Source of the DNA: Proteiniphilum sp.
GTDB lineage: Bacteria > Bacteroidota > Bacteroidia > Bacteroidales > Dysgonomonadaceae
Length of the DNA stretch: 7,575 bases
Assembly (NCBI GenBank): GCA_012728465.1
Contig: JAAYFB010000077.1
Span: 1 to 7,575 of the forward strand
Reading direction: 5' to 3'
Part shown: positions 1 through 5,531 of the stretch, piece by piece
Position numbering within the stretch: the first letter of the stretch is position 1
Layout of the letters: each line of letters starts with the position of its first letter
Program-made: the position numbers and the translations under genes
The notes under the pieces: model-generated
The model's input: the letters and a program-made list of their open reading frames with translations, nothing else
Told to the model about the DNA's origin: nothing
The model's database searches: none

Positions 1-2
1 AT

Positions 3-86
3 GCCCAGATGGCGGAATTGGTAGACGCGTTGGTCTCAAACACCAATGGATTAATTTCTTTGCCGGTTCGATCCCGGCTCTGGGTA
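3..86 (+). tRNA. tRNA-Leu (anticodon CAA)
   Basis: This is a complete class II tRNA cloverleaf. The acceptor stem pairs GCCCAGA (3-9) with TCTGGGT (79-85), with a terminal G-U pair and A86 as discriminator. The anticodon stem is 30-34 with 42-46, and loop 35-41 (CTCAAAC) gives anticodon CAA at 37-39, reading UUG leucine codons. A long variable arm (about 47-61) is typical of tRNA-Leu. The T arm is GCCGG/CCGGC around TTCGATC (62-78). CCA is not encoded directly after the discriminator (the next bases are CTCC), so the end must be added enzymatically. The 3' half is a classic target for tyrosine recombinases, and the element to its right is probably integrated here. Confidence 0.97.
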
Positions 87-90
87 CTCC

Positions 91-132
91 AAACCCCTGA
101 TAACTCTCTAGTTATCAGGGGTTTTTCTTTTT
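91..132 (+). terminator. Rho-independent terminator after tRNA-Leu
   Basis: A perfect 15-bp stem pairs 91-105 (AAACCCCTGATAACT) with 110-124 (AGTTATCAGGGGTTT) around the loop CTCT. It is followed by a T-rich tract to 132, interrupted by one C at 127. It lies five bases beyond the tRNA and should end its transcript. It would also shield the mobile element from tRNA read-through. Whether it belongs to the host or came in with the element cannot be told from one junction. Confidence 0.9.
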
Positions 133-137
133 ACAAG

Positions 138-158
138 GTGTACTAAAAGTGTACTAAA
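138..158 (+). repeat. Direct repeat GTGTACTAAA x2, candidate recombinase arm site
   Basis: GTGTACTAAA occurs at 138-147 and again at 149-158, a period of 11 bp or about one helical turn. Two head-to-tail copies on the same DNA face, 50-70 bp from the tRNA end, fit arm-type sites bound by a tyrosine recombinase or excisionase. This role is inferred from position and spacing only. Confidence 0.45.
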
Positions 159-221
159 CAACCAAGAACATGAAAACAATGTAAGTATTTGCCTTTGCTT
201 TCTCATATTAGAAATAATTCT

Positions 222-229
222 TATTTTTG
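222..229 (+). promoter_or_regulatory. Bacteroidota-type -7 promoter box (TATTTTTG)
   Basis: TATTTTTG matches the Bacteroidota consensus TAnnTTTG and lies 26 bases before the ATG at 256, placing a start site near 236 with a leader of about 20 nt. A TTTG at 194-197 could be the -33 box, although the 24-bp spacer is a little longer than usual. It would drive the 256-1146 gene. Confidence 0.5.
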
Positions 230-255
230 CACTAGACCAATAATGATATCACGAT

Positions 256-1146
256 ATGGAAGCAACTGAAAAAATGCAAACTACCTACAATAGAATACAA
301 TCGTTTATTAATAGTGCAACCTCAAAACTATTGAATAATGAAAAGTCCCTTTACTACATCAAAAAAGAATACTGGGAAGATGACACCTTAGAAACTCATA
401 TAAAAAATGAAATATTTACCTACTCAAGTAATTTAGTAGAGTTACACAGAAAGCATCCAATACTACATACTATAACTAGGTATCATGACCTAAAGAATGT
501 TCTTTGGGAAAGCACTTTTATTGAAGAGCTATCTCCCGATGAAAAGAAAAAATATATTGCAACTGAAAATCTCTACTTGGACTTTCAAAGATTTGAAGAT
601 GATAACACTATTTATGATGAACTAATACCATACTTTTCAAGTATTGTGTCATCTATTTTCCTTATTAACTACATTTCTTTTCTTAAAGATCAAATACCAA
701 CTAAAGAACCTTCAACTCCCACTCCCCTACCCACAGAAACAGAAATAAAAACAGATACAGAAGTAGAAACAAAGTATACTTTTGAAGCCAACTTTTCACC
801 TTTGCAAGTAGAGATACTTACAAATTGTATTAATGAAGCTCGTATCCTTACAAAGGAGATTACTAATGAGACTTTGAACGATATATTTTCGTGTACAATA
901 AAAGAACCATTTAAAGCACGAAACAACCGCTTACTAGTATATTTCTTTTCTACGTTAGATGACCATAGCCTAATCACTCGAAACTGGCAATCAGTCATTG
1001 ATAAGAATAACTTATTCCTTTCTTCAAGTAAAGGTAATCCACTTAAACAATCTGATTTATCAAGCGCAAACTCAGAAATCAAAATAACCCCACCGATAGG
1101 TTCAGAAATCATTGACAAATACATCAAAGAAGTGAAAAAACATTGA
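256..1146 (+). CDS. Hypothetical protein, two domains joined by a Pro/Thr/Glu-rich linker
   Basis: I do not recognise this 296-residue protein with certainty. It has no signal peptide. Residues 1-147 look mostly helical, with a hydrophobic patch at about 127-143 that is too short and too mixed to call a membrane span. Residues 148-172 form a low-complexity linker rich in Pro, Thr and Glu (TPTPLPTETE). Residues 178-296 form a second domain with a helical pattern and a conserved-looking stretch (RNWQSVID, then SSSKGNPLKQSDLSSA), resembling C-terminal domains of unknown function seen in proteins of Bacteroidota mobile elements. It is the first gene of the element, has its own promoter box, and precedes the excisionase gene by 123 bp. 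A regulatory or recombination-accessory role is possible but is a guess from position. The start at 256 fits the promoter; M7 (274) is the alternative. Confidence 0.8.
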   Translation: MEATEKMQTTYNRIQSFINSATSKLLNNEKSLYYIKKEYWEDDTLETHIKNEIFTYSSNLVELHRKHPILHTITRYHDLKNVLWESTFIEELSPDEKKKYIATENLYLDFQRFEDDNTIYDELIPYFSSIVSSIFLINYISFLKDQIPTKEPSTPTPLPTETEIKTDTEVETKYTFEANFSPLQVEILTNCINEARILTKEITNETLNDIFSCTIKEPFKARNNRLLVYFFSTLDDHSLITRNWQSVIDKNNLFLSSSKGNPLKQSDLSSANSEIKITPPIGSEIIDKYIKEVKKH

Positions 1147-1198
1147 GAATAGATTGATACCTCAAACATTGTCAACCTGAATACCAGACATTTGCAAC

Positions 1199-1206
1199 TA
1201 TGTTTG
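1199..1206 (+). promoter_or_regulatory. Bacteroidota-type -7 promoter box (TATGTTTG)
   Basis: TATGTTTG matches TAnnTTTG, 63 bases before the ATG at 1270. No good -33 TTTG sits at the expected distance, so the call is moderate. If used, transcription would start near 1213 and the leader would contain the palindromes at 1212-1238. It would drive the excisionase and vapE genes, which are separated by two bases. Confidence 0.4.
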
Positions 1207-1211
1207 CCCTC

Positions 1212-1238
1212 GTTATAACTTAACAAGGGTTGCAACCC
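1212..1238. promoter_or_regulatory. Paired palindromes, candidate operator before excisionase gene
   Basis: Two perfect palindromes follow each other: GTTATAAC (1212-1219) and GGGTTGCAACCC (1227-1238). They lie at and just after the predicted start site of the excisionase-vapE unit, where a repressor or the HTH protein itself could bind. No T-run follows directly, so a terminator is unlikely. Confidence 0.35.
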
Positions 1239-1269
1239 CTATTGTATTATTTAAAAAAATTACACGCAA

Positions 1270-1566
1270 ATGTCAAATTCAATTACATTAGAAGAACGTA
1301 TTCAACAATTAGAGAACAGTCTATATCAGGCTAAGGAAATACTAAGCTTTGAAGAGGCTTGTGCATTTCTCAACTTTTCGAAGAGTTACCTTTACAAGTT
1401 AACATCTTCTTGTGCTATCCCTCACTATAAACCAAGTGGAAAGATGGTCTATTTTGAAAGAAAGGCACTAGAGAATTGGCTTCGTCAAAATCCAGTGAAG
1501 ACAAGGGAGCAAATAGAAATGGATGCTAATGCATACATCATGAGAAATCAACACAAGAAGAAGTAG
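1270..1566 (+). CDS. Excisionase-like helix-turn-helix DNA-binding protein
   Basis: A 98-residue protein of the excisionase/MerR-like winged helix family (HTH_17 type). Residues 24-71 carry the signature: a first helix (SFEEACAFLNFS), a recognition helix (KSYLYKLTSS), a wing with the typical P-x-Y-K-x-S-G-K motif (51-58, followed by MVYF) and a closing helix (ERKALENWLRQN). Residues 7-22 form a short coiled-coil-like helix, common in the Bacteroidota versions. Such proteins bind near attachment sites as recombination directionality factors, or act as regulators of mobile-element genes. The stop is followed after two bases by the vapE start, so the two are probably co-transcribed and translationally coupled. 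The leader holds palindromes that it may bind. Family assignment is solid; the excision role is inferred from family and context. Confidence 0.9.
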   Translation: MSNSITLEERIQQLENSLYQAKEILSFEEACAFLNFSKSYLYKLTSSCAIPHYKPSGKMVYFERKALENWLRQNPVKTREQIEMDANAYIMRNQHKKK

Positions 1567-1568
1567 TA

Positions 1569-2789
1569 ATGAGAAAGCCTAAAAACTTAGACAAAGAACC
1601 TACATCAAGTAAAAAGTCAAGAAATGAACGTATCGAAAGCTTCCTCAAGGAACGACATGAGTTCCGATTCAATACTGTAAAGTGTCGTACTGAGTTTCGT
1701 CTATTAGGAACAAACGAAATGTTTTCTCCTCTTACTAAATTCGACATTAATTCTATGCGTCGAATGTTAGATGCCTCACAAGGGATAATAACATCAGGAG
1801 AAAATATTAGAGCCATACTGGAGAGTGACTTTTGTCCTAAGGTAAACCCAATACAGAAATATTTCAGCTCATTACCCAAACTTAATAAGGAAGACAACTC
1901 AGAACTTTGCAAATTAGCTAGCTGCGTATTATTACGTAACCCACATAAGTGGCAGACATACCTATTAAAATGGCTTGTAGCAGTTATAGCTAACGCTATG
2001 GACGACTTTCAGTGTCGAAACCATACATGCTTGGTATTAACTGGTGAACAGGGTAAATTCAAAACTACATTTTTGGATTTACTCTGTCCCAAGAGTTTGA
2101 AAAGTTACCTATTTACGGGCAAGATAGACCCACAAAGCAAGGATATTCAAACACTAATTGCGGAATACTTATTCATAAACATTGATGACCAGTTAAAAGC
2201 TTTAAACAAGAGGGATGAAAATGAGCTAAAGAATCTAATAACAATCCCACGTGTGAAGTATCGTCGTCCATATGATGTATATATAGAGGAGTATCCACAC
2301 GTAGCTAGTTTTATGGCTTCAGTAAATGGAAATGACTTTCTAACAGACCCAACTGGAAGTAGAAGATTTTTAGCTTTTGAAGTTGAGAGCATCGATATTG
2401 AAACTGCAAAGTTGGTAGATATGGATAAGGTTTATACTGAAGCTGTATGGTACTGGAAAAACGGTTTTAGATACTGGTTCAATGATGAAGAAATTGCAGA
2501 GTTAAATCAAGGCAACGAGGCTTTTCATGTACAAACAGCAGAATATGAAATGTTACTCAAAGGATTTGAGAAAGCGGAGACAGATTCTGATTCATTTATG
2601 ACCACATCCGAGATACTAAGCTATTTAAGAGGCTATACAACTCTCAACTTACAAGAAAAGCGTATGGGTGAGGCATTAAAGATTGCTGGCTTTGAAAGGA
2701 AGTCTAAACGTATTAATGGCAACCCTATGTATGTATATATCATTAGGAAAGTCAGCCCCAATCCATTTACATCACATTCTTATTACTAA
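1569..2789 (+). CDS. VapE-family P-loop ATPase (virulence-associated E, helicase-like)
   Basis: A 406-residue VapE-domain protein, the AAA+/superfamily 3-like ATPase found in replication modules of phages, satellites and mobile islands. Residues 1-30 are Lys/Arg-rich. The VapE core spans about 95-330. It includes a Walker A motif GEQGKFKT with G159, G162, K165 and T166, a Walker B-like INIDDQ with D206/D207 (Asp in place of the more usual DE), the KYRRPY segment, and the family hallmark NDFLTDPTGSRRF (255-267) with its arginine pair. Residues about 340-395 look like a winged-helix C-terminal domain (SEILSYLRG, MGEALKIAGF). The likely role is opening or unwinding DNA at the element's origin. 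It follows the excisionase gene by two bases and is followed by a repeat-rich non-coding stretch and then a primase-like gene, which supports a replication module. The name reflects history; no virulence role is implied. Confidence 0.92.
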   Translation: MRKPKNLDKEPTSSKKSRNERIESFLKERHEFRFNTVKCRTEFRLLGTNEMFSPLTKFDINSMRRMLDASQGIITSGENIRAILESDFCPKVNPIQKYFSSLPKLNKEDNSELCKLASCVLLRNPHKWQTYLLKWLVAVIANAMDDFQCRNHTCLVLTGEQGKFKTTFLDLLCPKSLKSYLFTGKIDPQSKDIQTLIAEYLFINIDDQLKALNKRDENELKNLITIPRVKYRRPYDVYIEEYPHVASFMASVNGNDFLTDPTGSRRFLAFEVESIDIETAKLVDMDKVYTEAVWYWKNGFRYWFNDEEIAELNQGNEAFHVQTAEYEMLLKGFEKAETDSDSFMTTSEILSYLRGYTTLNLQEKRMGEALKIAGFERKSKRINGNPMYVYIIRKVSPNPFTSHSYY

Positions 2790-2795
2790 ATGATG

Positions 2796-2992
2796 TTACT
2801 ACATTACTACTGTATAGTATAACACATTGAAAGAAAAGAGATTACAGAGTAGTAAGTGATAAAAAAAATCCTTACAGCATCTTACTACCTAACTACAATT
2901 CAAAACTACTTTCGTAGTTACTACAGAAAACATCATTACTACAGATTAAAGACTGATTATAAACCTATTACAATCAATCAATAATGTAGTAA
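2796..2992. repeat. Iteron-like array of TTACTAC, candidate replication origin
   Basis: Seven exact copies of one 7-mer lie in 197 bp. TTACTAC is at 2796-2802, 2804-2810, 2882-2888, 2918-2924 and 2936-2942; its complement GTAGTAA is at 2849-2855 and 2986-2992. Near-copies include TAACTAC (2890-2896) and AAACTAC (2903-2909). Two copies share a CATC lead (CATCTTACTAC, CATCATTACTAC), and 2914-2924 is an inverted pair (GTAGT-T-ACTAC). By base composition far less than one copy would be expected. The tract fills the 241-bp AT-rich gap between the VapE helicase and primase genes, where a replication origin would be expected. The repeats are seen; the origin role is inferred. They could instead bind a regulator of the primase gene. 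No TAnnTTTG box is seen in this gap. Confidence 0.6.
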
Positions 2993-3030
2993 GATAAACC
3001 ATCAAAAGTTCAATAAAAAGAAATAAAACT

Positions 3031-4113
3031 ATGACATACGAAAATATAAAACACTTATCCATAAGAAATTATCTAAACAGCAAAGGAATATATCCGAAGA
3101 AAGAATATACAGGTTACGGAATGTACAGAAGTCCGTTCAGAGAAGAGAGCTCACCGAGTTTTAAAGTTGATTTTAATCAAAACCTCTGGTACGACTTCGG
3201 AAGCAATGAAGGTGGCAGTATTATTGACTTAGTGATGAAGATGAATAATTTCTCACTTAAAGAGGCATATGAGCACTTATCTAAGTATAAACATAAAGAC
3301 ATTCAGGCTTTACCATATAGTGAAAAATCGAACAGCAAAGAAGATGCTTTTTCTTTTCATCGTGATTCACCTAACACTGGTATCACTTTACTAGGAGTAA
3401 AGCCTTTGAGCCATCCCAAACTATTAGAGTATTTACAAGATAGAAGAATTAATCTGAATATTGCAAAGAGTATCTGTGATGAAGTTATCTATGAGATTAA
3501 GGAGCGTAAATACTTTGCTATAGGCTTTAAAAATTACAGCGGTGGATATGAAATACGCAATGCTTATTTCAAGGGCTGTATATCACCTAAGGAGATAACT
3601 ATTATAAGTAATAATGCTCAAAGGAAAAAATCAAACAATGTATCAATTCAAGAAAGCGAGGACTCTGTAATGCACATAAGTATGAATACGTGTACACAAG
3701 TATACAAGAAAGATGTAATGCACAGACACAATAATGAAGGCAATGGCACATACAATCATGTACACAATAATACATCAACAATCAACTTATTTGAAGGATT
3801 TATGGACTATTTAAGCTTACTAACGTTACAACCCTCGCAAGCCAATGTTTCGGCAGTGGTGCTTAACTCAGTTAGCAATTTTGATAGGGCTATTCCATTC
3901 CTTTCTAAGCATAGCAAGATAAATTCCTTCCTTGATAATGATGATGCTGGACGGGCAGCTTTAAAGAAGTTACAAAGCTTGAAACTACCAGTAGAGGACA
4001 TCTCTGGTAGATACTCAAACTTTAAAGATTTAAACGATTATTTGTATCATAAAAAGCACGCAGTAGTTCAGAGGACCCCTATTCAGAACATGAAAAGGGG
4101 ACTTAAATTTTAA
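3031..4113 (+). CDS. Primase-like protein: degenerate CHC2-type domain plus TOPRIM domain
   Basis: A 360-residue DnaG-type protein. Residues about 5-80 match the CHC2 zinc-finger fold (SPFREESSPSF, then LWYDFGSNEGGSIIDLVM), but all four zinc ligands of the DnaG pattern are replaced: S34 and R37 for the first Cys and His, D55 and S58 for the last two Cys. Loss of ligands is frequent in the Bacteroidota homologues as I know them. The TOPRIM domain (about 248-350) keeps its metal-binding residues: E255-G256 and D259 in FEGFMDY, then D302, D304 and G307 in FLDNDDAGR. Between them, about 196-250, is a low-complexity His/Asn-rich insert. The likely role is primer synthesis, with VapE, on excised or newly transferred single-stranded element DNA. 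The ATG at 3031 has an A-rich leader. The gene is followed directly by the oriT region. Catalytic competence is not proven by sequence. Confidence 0.87.
   Translation: MTYENIKHLSIRNYLNSKGIYPKKEYTGYGMYRSPFREESSPSFKVDFNQNLWYDFGSNEGGSIIDLVMKMNNFSLKEAYEHLSKYKHKDIQALPYSEKSNSKEDAFSFHRDSPNTGITLLGVKPLSHPKLLEYLQDRRINLNIAKSICDEVIYEIKERKYFAIGFKNYSGGYEIRNAYFKGCISPKEITIISNNAQRKKSNNVSIQESEDSVMHISMNTCTQVYKKDVMHRHNNEGNGTYNHVHNNTSTINLFEGFMDYLSLLTLQPSQANVSAVVLNSVSNFDRAIPFLSKHSKINSFLDNDDAGRAALKKLQSLKLPVEDISGRYSNFKDLNDYLYHKKHAVVQRTPIQNMKRGLKF
3666..3767 (+). repeat. Short direct repeats inside the primase gene
   Basis: TGTAATGCACA occurs at 3666-3676 and 3714-3724 (48-bp period), and TGTACACAA at 3691-3699 and 3759-3767; GTGTACAC (3690-3697) is a perfect palindrome. 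They fall in the part encoding the His/Asn-rich insert (SVMHIS and DVMHRH repeat units). They could be coding low complexity from slippage or duplication, or DNA-binding sites embedded in the gene. Confidence 0.5.
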
Positions 4114-4138
4114 CTTGACTATTGGCTGAACTCCTCCT

Positions 4139-4240
4139 GCGTTTTTTGCGGAGCAAGTTTATGTTTTGGTAATACCAAAACCCACTTGCTTTCCGCTTCC
4201 GTTGGTCGCAGAAAGGGTTCATCCCGTTGGTCTGAAATCA
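4139..4240 (+). other. Probable origin of transfer (oriT)
   Basis: The non-coding stretch before the mobilization genes is highly structured. A nested inverted repeat has inner arms GTTTTGGTA (4163-4171) and TACCAAAAC (4173-4181), middle arms GCAAGT (4153-4158) and ACTTGC (4184-4189), and outer arms GCGGA (4148-4152) and TCCGC (4192-4196), offset by TT. Immediately downstream, CCGTTGGTC is repeated directly at 4199-4207 and 4224-4232, a spacing of 25 bp. Inverted repeats next to a nick site, close to the relaxase gene, are characteristic of oriT regions. There is no T-run after the hairpin, which argues against a terminator. The nick position cannot be read from the sequence. Confidence 0.7.
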
Positions 4241-4256
4241 AATAACTAAAGTTATT
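4241..4256. promoter_or_regulatory. Palindrome touching the mobC start codon, candidate autoregulatory operator
   Basis: AATAACT (4241-4247) and AGTTATT (4250-4256) form a perfect 7-bp inverted repeat with a 2-bp centre, ending at the base before the ATG at 4257. Ribbon-helix-helix relaxosome proteins commonly bind inverted repeats near oriT and repress their own genes, so this may be the site for the downstream protein. As RNA it would put the start codon beside a weak hairpin. Confidence 0.45.
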
Positions 4257-4622
4257 ATGAGTTTTAATAAAGGTGGTCGTCCAACTAAAACGTTGGTCGA
4301 AAAACGCAGATATACTATCAGCGTTAAGCTAAATACAAAGGAACATATTTCACTAAAGACTAAAGCCAGCTTGGCTGGTATTAGTCGTAGTGAATATATA
4401 AGGAAATGTTTATCTGATAGCATTATTTACCCACGCCTAACTCCTGAAATAAATGATTATATCAGAAAGTTATCAGGCATGGGAAATAATCTAAATCAGA
4501 TTGCACGTAGAGCCAATGCAGCAGGATATTCTACTACACGCAGTGAATATCTTCATTTGGCTGATAAGATTGATAACATTATTGAAATGATAGAAGATGA
4601 TGGCAAAAATAGTAAAAGGTAA
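4257..4622 (+). CDS. MobC-family mobilization (relaxosome accessory) protein
   Basis: A 121-residue DNA-binding protein. A basic N-terminus (GGRPTK) leads into a ribbon-helix-helix-like fold: a strand at about 18-25 (RYTISVKL), a helix at 27-40, and a turn and second helix in GISRSEYIRKCL (41-52). The C-terminal half contains the MobC hallmark LSGMGNNLNQIARRAN (72-87), then a helix to the end. In known systems such proteins bind oriT, melt or bend the nick region and help the relaxase load. The gene starts right after the structured oriT region, and its last 26 bases overlap the relaxase gene in another frame, indicating translational coupling. Its symbol varies between elements, so none is assigned. 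Confidence 0.9.
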   Translation: MSFNKGGRPTKTLVEKRRYTISVKLNTKEHISLKTKASLAGISRSEYIRKCLSDSIIYPRLTPEINDYIRKLSGMGNNLNQIARRANAAGYSTTRSEYLHLADKIDNIIEMIEDDGKNSKR

Positions 4623-5505
4623 AGCATTCAAGGGAGTAGTCAACTATGTGCTGGATAAGAAAAAAGAGGCTCAAATAATAGATTGTGATGGTCTTCGCTT
4701 AAAAAGCAAGGCATCCATCATACAGAGCTTTATAAGGCAAGTCTCTTTGAATAGTCGTGTTTCAAAATCTGTTTGTCATATATCGTTGAATTTCTCTGAA
4801 CAAGACAGAGACAAGCTATCTAATCAAACAATGGCTAAGATAGCACGAGAGTATATGAATAAGATGGGAATAACTAACACTCAATACATAGTTGCAAGGC
4901 ACTTTGACAAGGAACATCCCCATATCCACATCATCTATAATCGTGTGGATAATAACGGCATTACTATTACTGATAGTAATGACCGTTTTAGAAGTGAGAA
5001 GATATGCAAGGAGCTAACTAATGATCATGGGCTATATTTCTCTACTGGCAAAGAGAATGTAAAGGAGCATAGATTAAAAGAGCCTGACGCTACAAAGTAT
5101 GAAATCTACAATACTCTTAAAGATTTGATTCCAAAATGTAGTAACTGGGAGCAACTGACTAATGAGCTTAGAAGAAATGGCATTAATACAGAGTTTAAAA
5201 CCAAAGGCAACTCAGACGAAGTACAAGGAGTCAGATTTGAGAAGAATGATTACCTATTTAATGGCTCTAAAGTTGATAGAGCATTTAGCTACTCAAAGAT
5301 TGACAATCAACTGAGCAATAACAACAAACAAGGTATTAGCGTTCGTCAGACGCAATCTGATAGTCCTTCTTCTACAATAGAGTCTACAGTATCTACTTTG
5401 GGTGGGCTTCTTGATATTCAACCAGGGATTGGAGTTGATGATGATAAAAGAGAACACCTTAAAATTAAGAAGAAAAAGAAACGCAAGTTTGGAAGACAAA
5501 TGTAA
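4597..5505 (+). CDS. MOBP-type relaxase / mobilization nuclease
   Basis: A 302-residue relaxase (Relaxase, PF03432-like). Y17 in VVNYVLDK is the likely nucleophile that attaches to the 5' end of the nicked strand. VCHISLNFS (from about 59) matches the second conserved strand. The metal-binding motif is HFDKEHPHIHIIYNRVD (102-118), with H102, D104, H107, H109 and H111 and the conserved N115-R116. The conserved nuclease domain ends near 210. The tail is variable and closes with a very basic run (KIKKKKKRK) suited to DNA contact. At 302 residues it is short and lacks a fused helicase or primase domain, typical of mobilizable rather than self-transmissible elements. The gene overlaps the MobC gene by 26 bases. 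Two start codons are adjacent (4597 and 4600); the second gives MAKIVKGKAF, also a common N-terminus. All motifs needed for activity are present. Confidence 0.94.
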   Translation: MMAKIVKGKAFKGVVNYVLDKKKEAQIIDCDGLRLKSKASIIQSFIRQVSLNSRVSKSVCHISLNFSEQDRDKLSNQTMAKIAREYMNKMGITNTQYIVARHFDKEHPHIHIIYNRVDNNGITITDSNDRFRSEKICKELTNDHGLYFSTGKENVKEHRLKEPDATKYEIYNTLKDLIPKCSNWEQLTNELRRNGINTEFKTKGNSDEVQGVRFEKNDYLFNGSKVDRAFSYSKIDNQLSNNNKQGISVRQTQSDSPSSTIESTVSTLGGLLDIQPGIGVDDDKREHLKIKKKKKRKFGRQM

Positions 5506-5531
5506 CAAACCAATTAAATAAACAGAAAAAA

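Noticed and set aside
89..91. CCA at 89-91 as the encoded tRNA 3' end
   Set aside because: Acceptor pairing ends at 85 and the discriminator is A86, leaving CT between it and this CCA; the match is out of place.
690..1235. 181-codon open frame on the minus strand opposite the 256-1146 gene
   Set aside because: It overlaps a better supported + strand gene with promoter and consistent orientation, shows no recognisable motif, and would run against every other gene in the window.
1227..1260. GGGTTGCAACCC followed by an AT-rich stretch as a terminator for the 256-1146 gene
   Set aside because: The palindrome has no loop, so it would make a poor RNA hairpin, and the following bases contain no continuous T-run.
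1538..1912. 124-codon minus-strand frame over the start of vapE
   Set aside because: It lies opposite the excisionase end and the vapE N-terminal part, which are both in family-typical frames; no motif is seen.
2147..2392. 81-codon minus-strand frame inside vapE
   Set aside because: It is antisense to the VapE Walker B and FLTDPTGSRRF motif region, which is clearly coding on the + strand.
2796..2992. The TTACTAC array as a CRISPR
   Set aside because: Units are only 7 bp, occur in both orientations and have irregular spacing, unlike CRISPR repeats; no cas gene is nearby.
4148..4196. Hairpin after the primase gene as an intrinsic terminator
   Set aside because: The stem is followed by CTTCCGTTGG rather than a T-run, and the nested arms plus downstream direct repeats fit oriT better. 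The T6 run at 4142-4147 lies before the stem on this strand.
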